A stretch of 64,000 nucleotides of DNA from DASTBU01 sp035711845. Lineage in GTDB: Bacteria > Acidobacteriota > Vicinamibacteria > Vicinamibacterales > 2-12-FULL-66-21. The notes under the pieces were generated by a model. The model was given only the letters and a program-made list of their open reading frames with translations. It was not told where the DNA came from and made no database searches. The translations under genes were made by a program, and so were the position numbers. Location of the stretch: NCBI GenBank assembly GCA_035711845.1, contig DASTBU010000080.1, positions 1 to 64,000 on the forward strand, given 5' to 3'. Below, one piece after another: positions 47,206 through 54,693 of this stretch. Each line of letters begins with the position of its first letter. The stretch's first letter is position 1.

Positions 47206-48573
47206 TTATTCGCGTCCAGCCGTCTTTTCCAGCCCGAACTTCTCGATACGGTAGCGGATCTGATCCCGGTTGAGCCCGAGGAGCGTCGCCGCCCTGGTGT
47301 GGTTCCACCCTGTCCGCTCCAGCGCCTGAAGAACCAGCATGCGCTCGACCGACTCGAGGCTCACACCCTCTTCCGGCAGGCCGAATGCCTGCCCGCTCGA
47401 CCGGCGCCCGACGTTCATCGGGAAGTGCTCGGGCATGAGCCACTCCTCGTCGGCGAGCAACATGGCCCGCTCGACCGCGTTTCTCAGCTCCCGGATGTTG
47501 CCGGGCCATCGATACGTGCGCAGCACCTCGAGGGCCTCCGGGGTGACCCCGCGCACCTGTTTCCTGAACTCGCGGTTGAACTGATCCACGTAGTACCTCA
47601 CGAGCAACCCGACGTCGGACGCGTGCTCGCGGAGGGGCGGCAGCTGCACTTGCATCACGTTGAGCCGGTAGTAGAGGTCCTCGCGGAAACGACCCTGCTT
47701 GACCGCATCCTCCAGATCCCTGTTGGTCGCGGCGACGACCCGGACGTCCACACGGATGTCTGCGGCCCCACCCACGCGTTTGAAGGCCTTCTCTTCCAAG
47801 AAGCGGAGCAGTTTGGCCTGGAGCACCGGGACCATCTCGCCGATTTCGTCGAGGAAGACCGTGCCGCCGCCTGCCGACTCCAGCAGGCCCACCTTCTGCT
47901 GCCGCGCGTCGGTGAACGCGCCGCGTTCGTGACCGAACAGCTCGCTTTCGAGCAGCGTCTCGGGAAGCGCCGAGCAGGTGATATTCATGAACGGGCGCGA
48001 CGCGCGCTCGCTGTTGTAGTGAATGACCTTGGCCGCCAGGTCCTTGCCCGTGCCGCTCTCCCCCATCAGGAGCACCGTCGAGGCCGGGCTGGAGGCGATC
48101 CGCTGGAGCAACGCCCGCAGTGCCTGCATGGGGGCTGCCTCCCCCACGATTCGGCCGAGGGCGTAGGGTTCCGATCGCGAGGCGCGCAGGTTCCGCACTT
48201 CGCGGCGCAGCGCCGTGGTTTCCAGTGCCTTCTGCACGAAGAGTGCGATCTCGTCGAGATTGAACGGCTTGTTCGCGTAGTGATGCGCCCCATGCTTCAT
48301 CGCCTCGACCGCCGTCTCCACGCCAGAAACGGCCGTCAGCATGATGATCGGGATGTCGGGGTCGCTGACCTTGATCTCCTGGAGCACCTTCAGGCCGTCC
48401 GAGTCCGGCAGACGATAGTCGAGTAGCACCAGATCGATGTCGGGGCCGGCCAGCGCAAGGGCTTCCTTCGCGGTCCCTGCCTCGACCACCTCGTGGCCTT
48501 CCTGCGTGAGCCGCTCGGAGAGCGACCACCGTATCAGCTGCTCGTCGTCAACAACCAGAATCCTGGCGGGCAC
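47206..48573 (-). CDS. NtrC-family two-component response regulator
   Basis: The 455-aa protein has an N-terminal receiver (RILVVDDEQLIRWSLSERL; phospho-acceptor Asp in VLLDYRLPDSDG), a sigma-54 AAA+ domain with GESGTGKD, canonical GAFTDA (not GAFTGA) in the loop, Walker B FLDEIGEM, and a C-terminal Fis-type helix-turn-helix (GWNHTRAATLLGLNRDQIRYRIEKFGL). The loop reading GAFTDA is a known variant. Start GTG at 48573, 6 nt after a TATAAT box, so the transcript is probably leaderless. Its kinase is probably that at 49118-50578. Confidence 0.92.
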   Translation of the reverse strand: MPARILVVDDEQLIRWSLSERLTQEGHEVVEAGTAKEALALAGPDIDLVLLDYRLPDSDGLKVLQEIKVSDPDIPIIMLTAVSGVETAVEAMKHGAHHYANKPFNLDEIALFVQKALETTALRREVRNLRASRSEPYALGRIVGEAAPMQALRALLQRIASSPASTVLLMGESGTGKDLAAKVIHYNSERASRPFMNITCSALPETLLESELFGHERGAFTDARQQKVGLLESAGGGTVFLDEIGEMVPVLQAKLLRFLEEKAFKRVGGAADIRVDVRVVAATNRDLEDAVKQGRFREDLYYRLNVMQVQLPPLREHASDVGLLVRYYVDQFNREFRKQVRGVTPEALEVLRTYRWPGNIRELRNAVERAMLLADEEWLMPEHFPMNVGRRSSGQAFGLPEEGVSLESVERMLVLQALERTGWNHTRAATLLGLNRDQIRYRIEKFGLEKTAGRE

Positions 48574-48579
48574 AGGACA

Positions 48580-48585
48580 ATTATA
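48580..48585 (-). promoter_or_regulatory. Perfect -10 box (TATAAT) of a probably leaderless NtrC-type gene
   Basis: On the minus strand TATAAT is followed by 6 nt (TGTCCT) and the GTG start codon, leaving no room for a leader. The sequence upstream of the box is a CTTCANN heptad array with no clear -35. Confidence 0.6.
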
Positions 48586-48650
48586 TGAAGTTTGAAGGGT
48601 GAAGGCTGAAGGGTGAAGGCTGAAGTTTGAAGGCTGAAGGCTGAAGGGTG
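48586..48650. repeat. GGCTGAA/GGGTGAA heptad array beside the NtrC-type promoter
   Basis: About nine 7-bp units (GGGTGAA, GGCTGAA, GTTTGAA) run without a break up to the -10 box of the response-regulator gene. Copy-number change would shift upstream promoter sequence relative to the -10 box in steps of 7 bp. Confidence 0.8.
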
Positions 48651-48675
48651 ACGTTCGAACGAGCTCGAAGCGGTT

Positions 48676-49053
48676 TTACGTCACGCCGGACTTCGAATCC
48701 GCTCGGCCGACCAGGTTGACCACGCTGTCCATGTCGAACGGCTTGGTGAGGACGGCAAAGGCGCCAGAGCGGATCGCTTCCTCCAGCACGTCAGGGGTCC
48801 CGTGCGCGGTCATGAGGATGATTCGGCAGCGCGGAGCGGACTGGTGGATACGACGAAGCAGGTTCAGGTCGCTCGAATCGGGCAGCCGGAGATCGAGGAC
48901 GGCCACGCCGATCCCGGAATTGTTGGAGTCCACCAGTCGGAGCGCCTCGGCGGCGCTTCCCGCCTCGAGCACCACGTGTCCGGCTGACTCGAGGCTCTCG
49001 GCGACGGACCACCGGATGAGCGCCTCGTCATCGACAATCAGAACCGAAGCCAT
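48676..49053 (-). CDS. Single-domain response regulator (CheY-like)
   Basis: The 125-aa protein is a bare receiver: MASVLIVDDEALIRWSVAESLE with the acidic pair, phospho-acceptor Asp in GVAVLDLRLPDSSD, the Thr/Ala in IILMTAHGTPDV and the conserved Lys in VLTKPFD. There is no output domain. It is closely similar to the receiver of the NtrC-type protein downstream. It is divergent from the histidine kinase gene (64 nt between starts), and may compete for or relay phosphate. Confidence 0.9.
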   Translation of the reverse strand: MASVLIVDDEALIRWSVAESLESAGHVVLEAGSAAEALRLVDSNNSGIGVAVLDLRLPDSSDLNLLRRIHQSAPRCRIILMTAHGTPDVLEEAIRSGAFAVLTKPFDMDSVVNLVGRADSKSGVT

Positions 49054-49117
49054 AGGGAAACTTTCCGCTCCGCCCGGGTGATTTCTCGCAGCCGACACGC
49101 AAACCCCCGCGTCATCA

Positions 49118-50578
49118 TTGCGATTGTCCGGCCACCGCGATAGCATCGAGCCGCTGAACGGAGACCCAATCAAAGATCGAGCCACTCCTCTGCCGCCTGC
49201 GCCGGCCGCGGGCTGGGACGACCGCCGGCTCATCCCGATAGCCGTAGCGGTCACGTCCGCGATATTCCTGGCGGACCTGGCGCTGCCTCTCGGCGTCGGC
49301 ATCAGCGCGCTCTACGGCATCGTCGTCCTGCTCGGGCTGTTCGTGCGCCGGCCGTACTTCCCGCTCTGGGCGGCCGCGATCGCGACCGTTCTCACCATCC
49401 TGGACTTCCCTCTTTCCACCCGAACCGAGATGGTGTGGTTCGCCGTCGCGAATCGCGTTCTGACGCTCGTCGGCATCTGGGTCACCGCATGGCTCGTCAT
49501 CAGCTATGCCACCGCGGGTCGCGCGCTCAACAAAAGCCTCAAGGACCTCGCCGATACGAACTTCGCGCTCAACCAGGCCGCGATTGTCGCGGTCACGGAC
49601 GTCAAGGGCCGCATCCAGGTCGCCAACGACAAGTTCTGCGAGATCTCGAAATACTCGAGGGACGAGCTGCTCGGTCAGGACCACCGCATCATCAACTCCG
49701 GCTACCATCCCAAGGAGTTCATTCACGATCTGTGGCAGACGATCGGGCAAGGCAGGATCTGGCGCGGAGAGCTGCGGAACCGTGCGAAGGATGGAAGCAT
49801 CTACTGGGTGGACACCACGATCGTGCCCTTCCTCGACGACCGGGGAAAGCCGTACCAATACATGGCCATCCGGTACGACATCACCGAGCGGAAGAAGTCC
49901 GAAGCCCGGCTGCGCGAGCAGACGGCCCTTGCGCGGCTTGGTGAGATGGCGGCTGTCGTCGCCCACGAGGTCAAGAACCCGCTCGCGGGAATCCGCGGTG
50001 CGCTGCAGGTGATCGGAGGACGGATGTCGGATTCGAGCCGCGATCGGGCGATTCTCGGCGAGGTGGTGACACGGCTGGATTCCCTCAACAACATCGTGCA
50101 GGACCTGCTGGTCTTCGCGCGCCCGCGCGATCCGCGAATCACCGACGTTCCACTCGCCGACCTGCTCGAGAGTACAGCGGCTCTGGTCCGGAAGGATCCG
50201 GCGTACGCACCACTGGACATCGCAATCGGCGGAGACCGTCCTACCATCCCCGCCGACCCCGAACAGCTCCAGACCGTCTTCTTGAATCTCCTCTTGAATG
50301 CCGCACAGGCGGCGGGCGGCACCGGGCAGGTGGAGGTCGACGTCACGTGCAGCGCGGAGGACTGCCGCGTGGCGATCAGGGACAATGGGCCGGGAATTCC
50401 GGCCGAGGCCCGGGAACGGCTGTTCGAGCCCTTCTTCACCACGAAGCACAGGGGAACCGGTCTGGGCCTGCCGACGGCGTTGCGGGTCGTCGAGAGACAC
50501 AAGGGCTCGATCGACGTCGACTCGCCGCCCGAGGGCGGCACGGTCGTGACGGTCACGCTGCCGGCCGGGAGGGCCTGA
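49118..50578 (+). CDS. Membrane-anchored PAS sensor histidine kinase
   Basis: The 486-aa protein has about four N-terminal membrane helices (LIPIAVAVTSAIFLADLALPL through LVGIWVTAWLVISYA), a PAS domain (NFALNQAAIVAVTDVKGRIQVANDKFCEISKYSRDELLGQDH, about residues 150-265), the H-box AVVAHEVKNPLAGIRG, and an ATPase domain with NLLLNAAQAAG, DNGPGIP, FFTTKHRGTGLGL. This is the NtrB-like partner of the NtrC-type regulator. No ATG fits; TTG at 49118 (or 49124) is the likely start, so the N-terminus is uncertain. Confidence 0.9.
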   Translation: MRLSGHRDSIEPLNGDPIKDRATPLPPAPAAGWDDRRLIPIAVAVTSAIFLADLALPLGVGISALYGIVVLLGLFVRRPYFPLWAAAIATVLTILDFPLSTRTEMVWFAVANRVLTLVGIWVTAWLVISYATAGRALNKSLKDLADTNFALNQAAIVAVTDVKGRIQVANDKFCEISKYSRDELLGQDHRIINSGYHPKEFIHDLWQTIGQGRIWRGELRNRAKDGSIYWVDTTIVPFLDDRGKPYQYMAIRYDITERKKSEARLREQTALARLGEMAAVVAHEVKNPLAGIRGALQVIGGRMSDSSRDRAILGEVVTRLDSLNNIVQDLLVFARPRDPRITDVPLADLLESTAALVRKDPAYAPLDIAIGGDRPTIPADPEQLQTVFLNLLLNAAQAAGGTGQVEVDVTCSAEDCRVAIRDNGPGIPAEARERLFEPFFTTKHRGTGLGLPTALRVVERHKGSIDVDSPPEGGTVVTVTLPAGRA

Positions 50579-50604
50579 CGCTCGGGAAATCAGGCCCCGA
50601 CACG

Positions 50605-50619
50605 CGGAAGGGCAATTGC
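50605..50619 (+). promoter_or_regulatory. Possible sigma-54 promoter of the universal stress protein gene
   Basis: CGGAAGGGCAATTGC has GG and TTGC with correct spacing but AAG in place of CAC. The predicted start (about 50631) gives a 58-nt leader. This is a weak match. Confidence 0.3.
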
Positions 50620-50688
50620 AACTGTCGTTCGCAAGGCGAGCATCGGCTCATCGGCGCCGTCAACGCGATCCATCTGCGGGAGCTGCCA

Positions 50689-51149
50689 TGATCAACCTCG
50701 GGACAGTCCTGGTGCCTACTGACTTCAGCGAGTGCTCGGACGCGGCGCTCAGGTACGGCCGCGCGCTCGCCTCCGCCTTCGGCGCGACGCTCCATCTGCT
50801 GCACGTGGTGCAGGACCCCTACACGCAGCCGTGGGCGGCGGAAGCGTTCCCCGCGCCGCTCGGCGACATGCTGAACGAGTGGCAGGCGCAGGCGCGCGAT
50901 CGACTCTGCAAGCTGATACCGGAGGCCGAACGCGCCACGACGATGGTGATGACGCTCATGGGGTCGCCCTCCCTCGAAATCGTGCGCTACGCCACGGAGC
51001 AAGGGATCGATCTCATCGTCATCGGCACCCATGGCCGCGGGCCCCTGGGGCACATGCTGCTCGGCAGCGTCGCCGAGCGCGTCGTGCGGAAGGCGCCGTG
51101 CCCCGTGCTGACGGTGCGCCACCCCCAGCGCGAGTTCGTCTCAGTATGA
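50689..51149 (+). CDS. Universal stress protein (UspA family)
   Basis: The 153-aa protein has the USP fold: INLGTVLVPTDFSECSDAALRYGRALASAFGA at the N-terminus (with the TDFS motif), and the ATP-binding signature GTHGRGPLGHMLLGSVAERVVRKAPCPVLTVR (G2xG9xGS) at the C-terminus. It is cytoplasmic and probably binds ATP. GGGAG lies just before the ATG. It is convergent with the acyl-CoA synthetase gene and overlaps its end by 9 bp. Confidence 0.92.
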
Positions 51150-53813
51150 GACGCGCCGTCCGCGGGCGGGGTGCGGGCGCGGGCCGATCTTGACGCGGAC
51201 GTCGGCTGCAACCGCGCCGGAGCGCAGCACCATCAGCGGATTGATGTCCATTTCCAGAATCTCCGGGCAGGCGGCCGCGAGCTGCGACACGCGCAGCAGG
51301 ACGTCGCGAAACGCCGCCTGATCGGCGGCTGGCGCTCCGCGGTACCCCTCGAGCAGCACGCGGCCTTTCATCTCTTCCACCATCTCGACCGCGTCGGTTT
51401 CGGCGAGCGGACACATGCGGAAGATCGTGTCGCCGAGCAGCTCGACGAAGATACCACCGGTGCCTGCCATGACCACCGGCCCGAACGATGGATCGTTCAG
51501 CGCCCCGACGACCATCTCCACGCCGCCCATGACCATGCGCTGGACGAGCACACCTTCGAGGCGGTCCGCCAGCCGCGCGGCGAGATCCGCGAAGGCTTCG
51601 CGCACGGCCTGCTCGCTGGTGATGCCGAGCCGCACCCCACCGATCTCCGTCTTGTGAAGGACGGACGCCCCCACGGCCTTGACGGCGACGGGGAACCCGA
51701 GCTCGGCTGCCGCGCGCGCAGCCTCATGGGCGGTGCGCGCCGTCCGGCTGGCCGCCACCGCGATGCCGGAGGTCTCGAGCAGCGCCTGCGCATCCCCGGG
51801 AGACAGCCAGCCTCCGCCGGCCGCCAACGCGTCGGCGACGAGCTGGCGCGCCGCCATCCGATCGAGGTTCGGCAGCACAGGAATCTCGCCGAGCGGCTTG
51901 CGCCGCCACTCGCCGTACTGCGTGACGCGCGCGAGGGCGACCGCCGCGGATTCCGGAAACATGTAGGACGGAACCGGCGCCAGCGCGACGGACCCGTGTT
52001 GCCCCATGAACGCGGCCAGCACGGGTTTGGTGGAGCCGGCCACCGCAGACCTGATGGCCGCAGCCACGTCCTCGGCAGCCGTCACGAGCGGCGGGATGAA
52101 GATCACGAGCAGGCTGTCGATGCCGGGATCCGCGAGGAGCAGCTCGATGGAGCGGCGATAGTGCTCGGGCGGCGCCGAGGCGATCATGTCAACGGGATTG
52201 CCGACGCTGGCGGCTGCCGGAAGAAACGCGCGCAGCGCGGTCACCGTGTCCGGCGACAGCGACGGCAGCTCGAGCCCGTCGGCTTCGCAGGCATCTGCCG
52301 CGAGAATCCCTGGTCCGCCGGCGTTGGTCAGGATGGCGACCCGTCGCCCGGCGGGGATCGGCTGGTTGGAGAGCAGCGTCGCGACGTCGAACAGCTCTTC
52401 GAGCGTGTGCGTCCTGATCACGCCCGACTGCCTGAGCATGGTGTCGACGAGCGTATCGCTGGTCGCACGGGCGCCGGTGTGGGACGACGCGGCACGGGCC
52501 CCTGCGCCCGAGCGACCCGCCTTGACCGCGACGATGGGTTTGCTGCGCCCGACACGCCGCGCGATCTGCGCGAACTTGGCGGGGTTGCCGAAGCTCTCGA
52601 GGTAGAGGAGGATGACGTCCGTCTTGGGATCCTCCGCCCAGTACTGAATCAGGTCGTTGCCCGAGACGTCCGCCTTGTTGCCGATGGAGGCAAAGCTGGA
52701 GATGCCGAGGTTCAGCGTGCGGACGTAGGAGAGAATCGCCAGGCCGAGCGCGCCGCTCTGGGTCGAGAAGGCAACGCGGCCCTCGGGCGGGTAGACGGGC
52801 GAGAACGTCGCGTTCAGGCGGAAGCGCGGATCGGTGTTGATGATCCCCATGCAGTTGGGTCCAATCATCCGTATCCCGGCGGCCCGGATTTTTTCGACGA
52901 GCGCGGCCTCGAGCGCGCGCCCCTCGTCACCCGTTTCCGCGAACCCCGCGCTGATCACGACGAGGGCCTTGACGCCCTTCGCGATGCACTCGTCCACGAC
53001 CGTCGGCACCCGCGCCGCGGGCACGACAATCACGGCGAGATCGACGGGCCCTGGGATGGCGCCGACCGACGGCGACGCATCGAGGCCCTGGACGGCTGCC
53101 GCGTCGGGATGGACGGGGACGAGCTTGCCCGTGAACCCCGTGGCGTGAAGGTTCCGGAGGATCTCGGAGCCGATGCGCCCCGGCTCGCGATTCGCGCCCA
53201 CGACCGCGACGACGGCCGGCTCGAAGAACGATCGCATCGAGGCGGCGGCCGCCTTCATGGATCGCTCTGCTGCCCGCTCGGTGTAGAACGGCGTCGGCTC
53301 CAGCTGGAGCGTCACGCGAAAGACGCCTTGCTCGAGCTCCTGCCTCACGGCAAATCCCGACTCGAGGAAAACGTCCATCATCCGCTTGTTCTCACCCATC
53401 ACGTAGGCGTCGAACAGCGTGATGCCGCGTTCCCGCGCGATCTCGGCGAGCCGTTCGAGCATTCGCGTGCCGATGCCGCGGCCCTGCAGCGGGTCCACGA
53501 TGGCGAAGGCCACCTCGGCCCGATCGGGCGCGTGATCCAGGCGGTAATAGCCGGCGATCGCGCCCAGCCGTCCGCCGCAGTCGCCGACGAGAACGAAGTG
53601 TTTGTCGTAGTCCACGTGCGTGAACGACGCCATACGCTCGAGGTCGAGGCGCGGCACGCTCATGAATCGGTAATAGAGGCTCTCCTTCGACATCCGCGAG
53701 AACAGGTCCAGCAGCCTCTCGTCGTCGTCGGGCCTCACGGGCCGAAGGTGGAGCGTGGTGCCGTCGCGAAGAACGACGTCGGTCGAATAGTCGGCGGGAT
53801 AGGTCGGCGTCAT
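51141..53813 (-). CDS. ADP-forming acyl-CoA synthetase fused to a GNAT acetyltransferase domain
   Basis: The 890-aa protein has an N-terminal GNAT domain (RDGTTLHLRPVRPDDDERLLDLF through DPLQGRGIGTRMLERLAEIA, about residues 12-165). The CoA-binding domain follows (PAVVAVVGANREPGRIGSEILRNL), then a succinyl-CoA-ligase-like domain with the phospho-His region (MIGPNCMGIIN; SSHTGARA) and a C-terminal ATP-grasp domain (GFPVAVKAVGASVLHKTEIGGVRLG). This is the Pat/AcdA-like layout: either an acetyl-CoA synthetase (ADP-forming) that conserves ATP, or a protein acetyltransferase of the PatZ type. The start at 53813 is uncertain; ATG at 53849 has a GAGG site. Confidence 0.88.
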   Translation of the reverse strand: MTPTYPADYSTDVVLRDGTTLHLRPVRPDDDERLLDLFSRMSKESLYYRFMSVPRLDLERMASFTHVDYDKHFVLVGDCGGRLGAIAGYYRLDHAPDRAEVAFAIVDPLQGRGIGTRMLERLAEIARERGITLFDAYVMGENKRMMDVFLESGFAVRQELEQGVFRVTLQLEPTPFYTERAAERSMKAAAASMRSFFEPAVVAVVGANREPGRIGSEILRNLHATGFTGKLVPVHPDAAAVQGLDASPSVGAIPGPVDLAVIVVPAARVPTVVDECIAKGVKALVVISAGFAETGDEGRALEAALVEKIRAAGIRMIGPNCMGIINTDPRFRLNATFSPVYPPEGRVAFSTQSGALGLAILSYVRTLNLGISSFASIGNKADVSGNDLIQYWAEDPKTDVILLYLESFGNPAKFAQIARRVGRSKPIVAVKAGRSGAGARAASSHTGARATSDTLVDTMLRQSGVIRTHTLEELFDVATLLSNQPIPAGRRVAILTNAGGPGILAADACEADGLELPSLSPDTVTALRAFLPAAASVGNPVDMIASAPPEHYRRSIELLLADPGIDSLLVIFIPPLVTAAEDVAAAIRSAVAGSTKPVLAAFMGQHGSVALAPVPSYMFPESAAVALARVTQYGEWRRKPLGEIPVLPNLDRMAARQLVADALAAGGGWLSPGDAQALLETSGIAVAASRTARTAHEAARAAAELGFPVAVKAVGASVLHKTEIGGVRLGITSEQAVREAFADLAARLADRLEGVLVQRMVMGGVEMVVGALNDPSFGPVVMAGTGGIFVELLGDTIFRMCPLAETDAVEMVEEMKGRVLLEGYRGAPAADQAAFRDVLLRVSQLAAACPEILEMDINPLMVLRSGAVAADVRVKIGPRPHPARGRRVSY

Positions 53814-53969
53814 TGATTCGGGCTCTCCGTTAGTTCCGCCTTCGATCATAGCCTCGACCTCCGGCGGAAAGTCGACAGTGGAAATCCGGCATCGGCGACG
53901 GTACGGCGCCGGTGTCGTTCGAGTCCCCTCGAGAACGGCCGGAATCGCGGGGGCGAGCCGCGGCAGGTC

Positions 53970-53984
53970 AGGCACCTCGATTGC
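53970..53984 (+). promoter_or_regulatory. sigma-54 promoter of hsp20
   Basis: AGGCACCTCGATTGC matches GGCAC-N6-TTGC spacing exactly. The predicted start is about 53996, giving a 75-nt leader. A sigma-70-like TTGCGA-N17-TTAAAA (53981-54009) overlaps it and is an alternative reading. Confidence 0.6.
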
Positions 53985-54070
53985 GAGAATTTTCAGCGGC
54001 TTCTTAAAACGTGCGGGTTCGCACCGGGGGTTGCCCGTGGGCGCCTCCGGACGTGCGAGAAGGAGGGTTT

Positions 54071-54601
54071 ATGAGGAACAAGGAACTGGCGCCTCTGACG
54101 TTGCAGAGCCCCTTCAACCTGATGCGGAGGCTGAGCGACGACATGGAGCGCATGTTCGAGGACTTCGGTCTGCGCCGGCCGCTCGGCATCCGTGCGGTCG
54201 AGGCGCCGGTGTTCGAGTGGGCGCCGGCGATCGAGGTCTTCGAGAAGGACTACAAGCTGTTCGTTCGCGCCGAACTGCCGGGGCTCACGAGGGAGGACGT
54301 GAAGATCGACGTCACCGACGAGCTGCTGACGATCCAGGGCGAGCGGAAACAGGAGAAGGAGGAAAAGGAGAAGGGATACATCCGCACCGAGCGCTTCTAC
54401 GGCAACTTCTACCGCGAGATCGCACTGCCGGAGGGCGCCAAGCCTGATCTGGCGAAGGCGATCTTCAAGAACGGCGTGCTCGAGATCGAGCTGCCGATCG
54501 AGGTGGTCAAACCAGTGGCTGCCCGAAGGCTCCCGATCATCGAGGAGAAAGCCGAGAAGGTCGAGAAGGTTGTGAAGGAGAAGGAGCTGACGCCTGCGTA
54601 G
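54071..54601 (+). CDS. Small heat-shock protein (Hsp20/alpha-crystallin family)
   Basis: The 176-aa ATP-independent chaperone has an N-terminal arm (LMRRLSDDMERMFEDFG), the alpha-crystallin domain (WAPAIEVFEKDYKLFVRAELPGLTREDVKIDVTDELLTIQGERK...GNFYREIALPE) and the closing AIFKNGVLEIELP. The C-terminus is a Lys/Glu-rich tail; the I/V-x-I/V motif is LPI. AGGAGGG precedes the ATG at 54071. It is convergent with the glutamine synthetase gene across a GGGGACAGG repeat cluster. Confidence 0.93.
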   Translation: MRNKELAPLTLQSPFNLMRRLSDDMERMFEDFGLRRPLGIRAVEAPVFEWAPAIEVFEKDYKLFVRAELPGLTREDVKIDVTDELLTIQGERKQEKEEKEKGYIRTERFYGNFYREIALPEGAKPDLAKAIFKNGVLEIELPIEVVKPVAARRLPIIEEKAEKVEKVVKEKELTPA

Positions 54602-54606
54602 GTGGC

Positions 54607-54692
54607 GGAGGGGACAGGCTCCTTAAGGTGCCTGTCCCCTTAAAGTGCCTGTCCCCTTAGGGTGCCTGTCCCCTTAAGGGGACTGTCCCCCT
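54607..54692. repeat. GGTGCCTGTCCCCTTA repeat cluster between hsp20 and glutamine synthetase
   Basis: Three direct 17-bp-spaced units of RGTGCCTGTCCCCTTA are flanked by inverted forms (GGGGACAGG at the left, CTTAAGGGGACTG at the right). The cluster can therefore form a strong hairpin in either strand, fitting a bidirectional terminator for the two convergent genes. Confidence 0.75.
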
Positions 54693-54693
54693 C

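Noticed and set aside
50387..50405. GGCCGGGAATTCCGGCC palindrome resembling the enhancer dyad
   Set aside because: It lies inside the DNGPGIP motif of the histidine kinase gene, where the codons produce this sequence; spacing is 5 not 4 and no strong sigma-54 promoter follows.
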